Position numbers and translations under genes: made by a program | Notes under the pieces: model-generated | Seen by the model: only the letters and a program-made list of their open reading frames with translations | What the model was told of the DNA's origin: nothing | Database searches by the model: none | From: Forficula auricularia | Lineage: Eukaryota; Arthropoda; Insecta; Dermaptera; Forficulidae | Assembly (NCBI GenBank): GCA_024734495.1 | Contig: JALMQS010000672.1 | Coordinates: forward strand, 62,001-126,000 | DNA: 64,000 nucleotides | Reading direction: 5' to 3' | Part shown: positions 56,626 through 64,000 of the stretch, piece after piece | How positions within the stretch are numbered: the stretch's first letter is position 1 | How the letters are laid out: each line of letters begins with the position of its first letter

Positions 56626-56949
56626 ACATAGTTTATTTAAACTTTTAATACATTCTGTGATTATACAAATATTTTTAGAGTGAAAACAATGTATTACTTT
56701 AATTTAAACCCTTTAAAATTGAATTTATTTAAACTAGCATAAATTTTCAGGTTTGAAATCTGATCCCTTTATTGAATTATTGTATTAAATGATTTTATCG
56801 TCTAATCTCGAAATTAAATTGAATATTTTAATGTTTATCAGTTCTTGATTTGAATATCTCATCTTTTAATTTAATTTCATTTGAAATATTGTCCAAGCAA
56901 AATACCTCTAAAGACCGAGGAAGTAGCTCAAGATGTAGCTCTAATAAAT

Positions 56950-56985
<36 letters not shown>

Positions 56986-57130
56986 AAACAATGCTCTGAG
57001 GTGGCTACCTCGTAGAGCAGAAACAGAAAGAATATATATACAAATAGTATCATTTAAGTAAGCAAACATAACATATATAACATTTAAATGAGCAAACAGA
57101 AAGAATACACACATATATGATGGAAGATCG
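56626..57130. other. unassigned AT-rich DNA with TTTA microsatellite
   Basis: A tetranucleotide TTTA run at 56949-56983; otherwise nothing recognisable. Confidence 0.6.
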
Positions 57131-57844
57131 TGTAGCGGCCTGCTTTGCTTTGGTCACGAGCCTTTAGACACTGCCGCTAGATGACACAGTCAGATCATTG
57201 CAACTATTAATCAACAATATCACATAATGTATTAAACACTTATATATTGAATTATTAATTGTATGTTTCATGCTCAATCTATAAAAACATTGTTAATTTT
57301 TATATTACACCCACAAACAATTACGATTAATTAAATAAAGATGTTTTAATTGTGACTGAATTGCACTACGCACTTTGCATGACTGATAACATTTCAGCCA
57401 TGTATTAAGTAAGGCAATTCGATCTCGATTAAACCATCATTCACGCAGGGCACGAACATCGCCCTGCGAGCATTCACCCACCAACTAGGCGGGTAGCGCT
57501 CAGTATTCACTGGAGCGAGCAACCATTGTTAGGTCCCCACCAACTAGGCGGGATCAAAGCGGAGAACAACGGCGCCAACCGGCCTAACAATGGGCTCACC
57601 TCCAGCAACCACCAGGGAACGAACATTCGCTCAGCATTCACCACACACGTAACTTGCTCAATTCTTTTAACTTTCCCCTTCCAACCAGCCTCACTCCGTC
57701 GCGGCTATGTGCTTGGACCCAGACAAAGGTTAATCCCAATTCTGGGAACAGTATGAACCTCGCCCCTTCCAACTTCATTGTTAGGTCCCCACCAACTAGG
57801 CGGGCAGCGCGGACACGCACCACGCAACAACGCACCACCTAACA
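57131..57844. repeat. repeat G, long copy
   Basis: Starts TGTAGCGGCC and ends CACCTAACA; related to 6550-6890 (GCATGACTGATAA, GATGACACAGTCAGATCATTG). It contains repeated TTGTTAGGTCCCCACCAACT blocks (57535, 57780) and a segment bounded by CCATTGTTAGG / CCTAACAATGG (57531-57593). Frames of 60-101 codons over it are not protein-like. Confidence 0.6.
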
Positions 57845-57849
57845 GATTG

Positions 57850-58190
57850 TATCAGTATGTCGTTTTTAAAGCACTTAAAGCGGTTGGAAGTATCCAGAGA
57901 GCTCTGTGGATAAAACGATATAGAGAAACAAACTCTTATGCCAGGAGACCGGGATCTGGTCCAATTAGAGCTTCAAATAAGACAGAATTCATACTATTCT
58001 CCAGTATTGAGGGATCGGCATTGTACTCAAATTCAACAGCGCCTTCTACAAGCTCGACAAGTCAACCTAAGTGTTTGGACTAGCAGAAGACGTCCCCGGG
58101 AATTATGGTTGATGTCAATGAGACCAGTGACAGGCCCTTTTTTCACAAATTCATCAAAACTTGTTAAATTCTTCTTAGTTAGACTTTAAT
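57850..58190 (+). pseudogene. Tc1-type transposase, DNA-binding domain remnant
   Basis: A first frame reads LWIKRYRETNSYARRPGSG (end of the first HTH and the GRPR-like linker). After a shift near 57970 a second frame reads RDRHCTQIQQRLLQARQVNL followed by SVWTSRRRPRE, the second HTH. Known Tc1 layout: HTH, GRPR motif, HTH, then DD34E. The linker shows GPIR where an intact GRPR hook would be expected, and no catalytic domain follows. Confidence 0.72.
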
Positions 58191-58376
58191 ACTTGATTGA
58201 ATGGGAGGCGGTTCAAGGCTAAATAAAAAGATGTTTCCGAATAAAAAAAAGACTCATTGGAAACTTCTCCAATTTATTAACTACACGAAAGAGGGAAGAT
58301 CATCTGAAACGTCATTTCAAAAATGCAAAAGGATAATTTTCCAATAAATATTGGCTGTATCTATCTACTCTTATTA
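58191..58376. other. unassigned DNA
   Basis: A stretch resembling the foldback family of 52487 (CATCTGAAACGTCATTTC). No gene. Confidence 0.4.
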
Positions 58377-59075
58377 AACGAGCAAAAATTGTGTATATAT
58401 ATATATATTTGTATCTTGGTTCTATTTTGAAAACGACTCTACCGATTTTGATGAAATTCACGGGTTAGGGGGTTTTGGGGGTGACAATTCGATCTGTCAC
58501 GGTCTCATCTTCGACAAAATTGTTTTTGATGGGATTTTTTCGTAATCAAATTAATTAAAAAAGGGTTATCTTTTCTTTTGTACCCAGACAGATAATGGGT
58601 TGGGTCCAATTGTTCTCAAAGCCCTTGAAGAAGTATTGTGATTGTGGTGTGTTGTTGTCAAGCATTAACTAAACCCGAACAAAGCTCGGTCTTCCAGGTA
58701 TATTGCTATATATAAGTATTTGTATTATTATTATTTTTTTTAAAACGACTCTAACGATTTTGATGAAACCAATTCTATTAACAAGTTTTGAGGATGAGAA
58801 ATCGATCTTGATGCGAAGCGGGGGTGGATGTGGGGGTGATGAAGGTGGGGTATCCGGGGGTAGGGCGAGGTTTCGGGGGTGGGGTCGAGCAGGCTGGAGG
58901 TGGGGGGTACAGTGGTCGAATACTATATAGATATATTTGTATTTTTTAATTTGAAAACGGCTCTCAATTAAAAATCGACCTTTTTAATCCGTTTTTTAAA
59001 TTAAAAATAATATCAAAATAAAGCTTTTAACTGAAGGAAGAAGTTACCGAGCATCGCTTGGTGCCTCCAGGTACT
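58377..59075. repeat. family DE and related fragments
   Basis: Inverted DE 3' end at 58377-58440 (TTATTAAACGAGCAAAAATT), a second piece at 58740-58800 (TTAACAAGTTTTGAGGATGAG), a G-rich DE-like stretch at 58815-58915, and the DE hairpin end at 59045-59075 (CCGAGCATCGCTTGG, then CCTCCAGGTACT). Confidence 0.6.
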
Positions 59076-59195
59076 TAAATGAAGAGCCAAATAAGACTTT
59101 TGGGTAAACTTCTTTGAGCAGTGTGGACAACCAAAAGGCTTCTCGCCTGTATGTGTACTTAAATGGACAGCCAAATTATTCAACATAGTGTTCCA
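59076..59195 (-). pseudogene. C2H2 zinc-finger gene fragment
   Basis: Minus strand: [18 protein letters not shown], then [19 protein letters not shown]. It shows the second half of one finger (H-x3-H), the canonical linker TGEKPF, and most of a second finger (C-x2-C-x12-H). The second finger is cut exactly where the DE end (CCTGGAGGC on the minus strand) begins. The other side joins a TIR-like sequence, CACTGTGGTGCAAAG. Two near-identical fingers in tandem are typical of host multi-finger transcription factors. This is the only piece that may derive from a host gene; it is about 40 codons and cannot function. Confidence 0.8.
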
Positions 59196-59214
59196 CTTTC
59201 TTTGCACCACAGTG
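59196..59214 (-). repeat. terminal repeat of a Tc1/mariner-like element
   Basis: TACACTGTGGTGCAAA followed by GAAAGTGGAACA on the minus strand; the same sequence occurs at about 54658-54688 and 55868-55898. TA outermost and about 28 bp long. Confidence 0.5.
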
Positions 59215-59525
59215 TACTTTCTTCAATAAATTGATTATACTTATCAGCAATAAACAATTCATCTGTGTATGTTTTTCCATCAAATCTCATTTTGCTGTCT
59301 CAAGTCAATAGCGCAGTCTTTAAATATTCATCCACCTATGTCTAGAATTTTTACTCTTTTCAATCTCTTGTGCATAATAATACCTCGTTTTTTGCCTTTG
59401 TTTTTGATGTAACATGATTACGCGAAATCCCTGTAGATGTCCCAGTGTTCCCTTGTATTAGTAATGCACGCGGCCCTATAATTTAAGTCACGTGCCTCTT
59501 TGTCCAAATCTTTAATTTCATTATT
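59215..59525 (-). pseudogene. LINE ORF2 linker region between endonuclease and RT
   Basis: Minus strand: CITNTREHWDIYRDFR, then KNKGKKRG, then (after breaks) MRFDGKTYTDELFIADKYNQ and FIEE. The order W-x-x-Y-x-x-xRN, K-x-xKK, then DGKxxTDxxxIAxxFNxFF is the linker seen in jockey/R1-type ORF2 (from memory). Several frame breaks. It would lie just upstream of the RT piece at 54370-54600 in an intact element. Confidence 0.6.
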
Positions 59526-59743
59526 AGAAAATTACTATAGAAAGGGTCATTGGTTGGGTCAAGACATTTTCTGAAAGGGCTTGGATAGGTATTGCGCTTA
59601 TAGGAAACTGGTTTTTAACTAAACGTTAATAAAAACGTTTTATAATTGTTTTTATAAAGAACCTTATTTCATTTAATAAAATGAAAAATAATCAAGAATT
59701 TAATTTAAAAATCTTATTATATTAAACGAGCAATTCTTGTAAA
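59526..59743. other. unassigned DNA before the C element
   Basis: AT-rich with TTTTAATTAA-like stretches. The last bases (ATTAAACGAGCAATT) recall the DE 3' end. Confidence 0.4.
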
Positions 59744-60033
59744 TACCGGGTGAGTTTGTTTTTTATCTTGAGACAGTCTTATAACTCAAAAACAGTGCAT
59801 TATATGAAAAAAGTTGCAAATAAAAGTTTCTATATATCGAAGGGAAAACTAAACTAGCCTATTTTTTGTCGATCTAGAACAAGCTTTCATGGGTATTTAG
59901 TGGTCAATTTCTGTTTTTTAAATAGAAACCTATATTTTTCCTTACATATTCTTTATTCTAGAAAAAAAACTGAACAACTTTTATTAGAACTATTTTTTTA
60001 TACGACATCAAATAAAAAAAATATTAAATCAAT
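59744..60033 (+). repeat. family C, left arm
   Basis: Starts ACCGGGTGAG and continues as a normal C left arm to ATTAAATCAATTAGATCTC, from which the tandem array starts. The right arm is not reached within the window. Confidence 0.82.
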
Positions 60034-63000
60034 TAGATCTCAAAAATTCTAATAATTATTTTTAACAATTATTCAATTTAATTATCAAATAATAATGATT
60101 AAATAATTAATTATTAAATAAATATTTATTAAATCGAAAAGTCACAACAATGAAAATAAGTGTTTATAATGATATTAAAACTTCATTATACTAAGATTTA
60201 AGAAATTATTTTCTACTTAATAGAACTATTTAAAATTCTTGAGTTTAAAAAAGTTTATTTCTCGTGTCAATTCAGTAGATAGTTATATTTTATTACTATA
60301 ATAAAAATCGAGCATTTTTTGTTGAAGACAGAATTGAAATGGTCTTAATTTATGGTGAATGTGGAACAAGTGTTATGGGGCTGCCAGGGATAGATCTCAA
60401 AAAATCCTAATAATTATTTTTAACAATTATTCAACTTAATTATCAAATAATAATGATTAAATAATTAATTATTAAATAAATATTTATTAAATCGAAAAGT
60501 CACAAGAATGAAAATAAGTGTTTATAATGATCTTAAAACTTCATTATACACAGATTTAAGAAATTATTTTCTACTTAATAGAACTATTTAAAATTCTTGA
60601 GTTTAAAAAAGTTTATTTCTCGTGTCAATTCAGTAGATAGTTATATTTTATTACTATAATAAAAATCGAGCATTTTTTGTTGAAGACAGAATTGAAATGG
60701 TCTTAATTTATGGTGAATGTGGAAGAAGTGTTATGGGGCTGCCAGGGATAGATCTCAAAAAATCCTAATAATTATTTTTAACAATTATTCAACTTAATTA
60801 TCAAATAATAATGATTAAATAATTAATTATTAAATAAATATTTATTAAATCGAAAAGTCACAAGAATGAAAATAAGTGTTTATAATGATCTTAAAACTTC
60901 ATTATACACAGATTTAAGAAATTATTTTCTACTTAATAGAACTATTTAAAATTCTTGAGTTTAAAAAAAGTTTATTTCTCGTGTCAATTCAGTAGATAGT
61001 TATATTTTATTACTATAATAAAAATCGAGCATTTTTTGTTGAAGACAGAATTGAAATGGTCTTAATTTATGGTGAATGTGGAAGAAGTGTTATGGGGCTG
61101 CCAGGGATAGATCTCAAAAAATCCTAATAATTATTTTTAACAATTATTCAACTTAATTATCAAATAATAATGATTAAATAATTAATTATTAAATAAATAT
61201 TTATTAAATCGAAAAGTCACAAGAATGAAAATAAGTGTTTATAATGATCTTAAAACTTCATTATACACAGATTTAAGAAATTATTTTCTACTTAATAGAA
61301 CTATTTAAAATTCTTGAGTTTAAAAAAGTTTATTTCTCGTGTCAATTCAGTAGATAGTTATATTTTATTACTATAATAAAAATCGAGCATTTTTTGTTGA
61401 AGACAGAATTGAAATGGTCTTAATTTATGGTGAATGTGGAAGAAGTGTTATGGGGCTGCCAGGGATAGATCTCAAAAAATCCTAATAATTATTTTTAACA
61501 ATTATTCAACTTAATTATCAAATAATAATGATTAAATAATTAATTATTAAATAAATATTTATTAAATCGAAAAGTCACAAGAATGAAAATAAGTGTTTAT
61601 AATGATCTTAAAACTTCATTATACACAGATTTAAGAAATTATTTTCTACTTAATAGAACTATTTAAAATTCTTGAGTTTAAAAAAGTTTATTTCTCGTGT
61701 CAATTCAGTAGATAGTTATATTTTATTACTATAATAAAAATCGAGCATTTTTTGTTGAAGACAGAATTGAAATGGTCTTAATTTATGGTGAATGTGGAAG
61801 AAGTGTTATGGGGCTGCCAGGGATAGATCTCAAAAAATCCTAATAATTATTTTTAACAATTATTCAACTTAATTATCAAATAATGTTGAAGACAGATTTG
61901 AAATGGTCTTAATTTATGGTAATTGGAACAAGTGTTATGGGGCTGCCAGGGATAGATCTCAAAAAATCTAATAATTATTTTAATTATTCAACTTAGTATC
62001 AAATAATAATGATTAAATAATTAATTATTAAATAAATATTTATTAAATCGAAAAGTCACAACAATGAAAATAAGTGTTTATAATGATATTAAAACTTCAT
62101 TATACTAAGATTTAAGAAATTATTTTCTACTTAATAGAACTATTAAAAATTCTTGAGTTTAAAAAGTTTATTTCTCGTGTCAATTCAGTAGATAGTTATA
62201 TTTTATTACTATAATAAAAATCGAGCATTTTTTGTTGAAGACAGATTTGAAATGGTCTTAATTTATGGTGAATGTGGAACAAGTGTTATGGGGCTGCCAG
62301 GGATAGATCTCAAAAAATCCTAATAATTATTTTTAACAATTATTCAACTTAATTATCAAATAATAATGATTAAATAATTAATTATTAAATAAATATTTAT
62401 TAAATCGAAAAGTCACAACAATGAAAATAAGTGTTTATAATGATATTAAAACTTCATTATACTAAGATTTAAGAAATTATTTTCTACTTAATAGAACTAT
62501 TAAAAATTCTTGAGTTTAAAAAAGTTTATTTCTCGTGTCAATTCAGTAGATAGTTATATTTTATTACTATAATAAAAATCGAGCATTTTTTGTTGAAGAC
62601 AGATTTGAAATGGTCTTAATTTATGGTGAATGTGGAACAAGTGTTATGGGGCTGCCAGGGATAGATCTCAAAAAATCCTAATAATTATTTTTAACAATTA
62701 TTCAACTTAATTATCAAATAATAATGATTAAATAATTAATTATTAAATAAATATTTATTAAATCGAAAAGTCACAACAATGAAAATAAGTGTTTATAATG
62801 ATATTAAAACTTCATTATACTAAGATTTAAGAAATTATTTTCTACTTAATAGAACTATTAAAAATTCTTGAGTTTAAAAAAGTTTATTTCTCGTGTCAAT
62901 TCAGTAGATAGTTATATTTTATTACTATAATAAAAATCGAGCATTTTTTGTTGAAGACAGATTTGAAATGGTCTTAATTTATGGTGAATGTGGAACAAGT

Positions 63001-64000
63001 GTTATGGGGCTGCCAGGGATAGATCTCAAAAAATCTTAATAATTATTTTTAACAATTATTCAACTTAATTGTCAAATAATAATGATTAAATAATGAATTA
63101 TTAAATAAATATTTATTAAATCGAAAAGTCACAACAATGAAAATAAGTGTTTATAATGATATTAAAACTTCATTATACTAAGATTTAAGAAATTATTTTC
63201 TACTTAATAGAACTATTAAAAATTCTTGAGTTTAAAAAGTTTATTTCTCGTGTCAATTCAGTAGATAGTTATATTTTATTACTATAATAAAAATCGAGCA
63301 TTTTTTGTTGAAGACAGATTTGAAATGGTCTTAATTTATGGTGAATGTGGAACAAGTGTTATGGGGCTGCCAGGGATAGATCTCAAAAAATCCTAATAAT
63401 TATTTTTAACAATTATTCAACTTAATTATCAAATAATAATGATTAAATAATTAATTATTAAATAAATATTTATTAAATCGAAAAGTCACAACAATGAAAA
63501 TAAGTGTTTATAATGATATTAAAACTTCATTATACTAAGATTTAAGAAATTATTTTCTACTTAATAGAACTATTAAAAATTCTTGAGTTTAAAAAAGTTT
63601 ATTTCTCGTGTCAATTCAGTAGATAGTTATATTTTATTACTATAATAAAAATCGAGCATTTTTTGTTGAAGACAGATTTGAAATGGTCTTAATTTATGGT
63701 GAATGTGGAACAAGTGTTATGGGGCTGCCAGGGATAGATCTCAAAAAATCCTAATAATTATTTTTAACAATTATTCAACTTAATTATCAAATAATAATGA
63801 TTAAATAATTAATTATTAAATAAATATTTATTAAATCGAAAAGTCACAACAATGAAAATAAGTGTTTATAATGATATTAAAACTTCATTATACTAAGATT
63901 TAAGAAATTATTTTCTACTTAATAGAACTATTAAAAATTCTTGAGTTTAAAAAGTTTATTTCTCGTGTCAATTCAGTAGATAGTTATATTTTATTACTAT
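60034..64000 (+). repeat. 358-bp tandem array derived from family C
   Basis: The landmark CTGCCAGGGATAGATCTC starts at 60381, 60739, 61098, 61456, 61814, 61943, 62294, 62652, 63010, 63367 and 63725, giving spacings of 357-359 except for one unit shortened to 129 and the next of 351. The array runs off the window end. Each unit corresponds to the C interior from the left-arm TAGATCTCAAAAA through the start of the HTH core (VEDRIEMVLIYGECG-like on the plus strand), as in 27811-28140. The closing junction TGCCA/GGGATAGATC is found only in the array. Confidence 0.95.

Noticed and set aside
57526..58083. Frames of 62-101 codons in repeat G
   Set aside because: The protein-like part begins only at about 57850 (Tc1-type domain); the rest reads through duplicated non-coding blocks.
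60034..64000. Bacterial or phage repeat structure
   Set aside because: Units are whole-length tandem copies of a segment of a local transposon, and no prokaryotic genes occur in the window.

Overview
This window looks like transposon-rich, AT-rich arthropod (most likely insect) nuclear DNA. No intact host protein-coding gene, rRNA gene or confident functional tRNA gene could be supported. The organism call rests on the element types seen: D34D mariners, an R1-type and a jockey-type LINE, an R2-group (restriction-like endonuclease) LINE, a pogo-like tail, a tRNA-derived SINE, and many TA-flanked foldback elements. Almost every long open frame is the broken remains of a mobile element or a frame through a repeat. 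Species cannot be told from the sequence.

Five repeat families make up most of the window; the letters are used throughout this annotation. Family A begins ACTTTATCC, carries a GGAT microsatellite and ends in a GCAACG-ATC-CGTTGC hairpin. It has a short form (~0.6 kb) and a long form (~1.8 kb) whose middle is a foldback built of 119-bp tandem repeats. Family B is a diverged relative of A that begins ACTTTACCATAC. Family C is a TA-flanked foldback with ends ACCGGGTGAG, very long inverted arms and a helix-turn-helix transposase remnant in its core. Family DE has a hairpin near one end (CCGAGCGATGCTCGG type) and a TA microsatellite near the other. Family F is a group of ACCGACTTC-ended elements.

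Layout. 0-1 kb: mariner 1. 2.1-2.6 kb: internally deleted mariner. 2.6-13.3 kb: nested A, B, C, DE and F copies, with foldbacks at 4.9-6.1 kb and 11.3-11.7 kb. 13.7-14.1 kb: LINE 3' end. 15.3-16.6 kb: long foldback. 17.3-21.0 kb: a DDE transposase fragment, then a C copy hosting an LTR-element remnant and an R2-group LINE. 21.8-24.8 kb: a C copy hosting a long A element and a SINE. 24.9-26.3 kb: foldback. 27.5-28.7 kb: complete C copy. 28.7-32.7 kb: an LTR retrotransposon that has gag only, with nearly identical LTRs. 34.2-36.8 kb: A copies. 37.1-38.2 kb: foldback. 38.6-40.2 kb: C copies. 40.7-42.0 kb: mariner 2 with both ends. 42.0-48.6 kb: jockey, tRNA-like, Tc1-like, R1 and pogo remnants. 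48.8-51.5 kb: DE split by a long A element. 52.0-56.6 kb: C, a foldback and a 1.2-kb tandem duplication. 57.1-59.5 kb: Tc1-type, zinc-finger and LINE fragments. 59.7-64.0 kb (window end): a 358-bp tandem array made from the inside of a C element.

The pieces do not act together as a gene system. The most notable structures are the transposon-derived satellite at the right end, the A/B families with terminal hairpins whose stems differ in sequence but not in shape, the gag-only LTR element, the R2-group LINE lying outside rDNA, and the tRNA-like sequence enclosed in a 13-bp inverted repeat. All family assignments were made by eye and from memory of the families; no database search was run.
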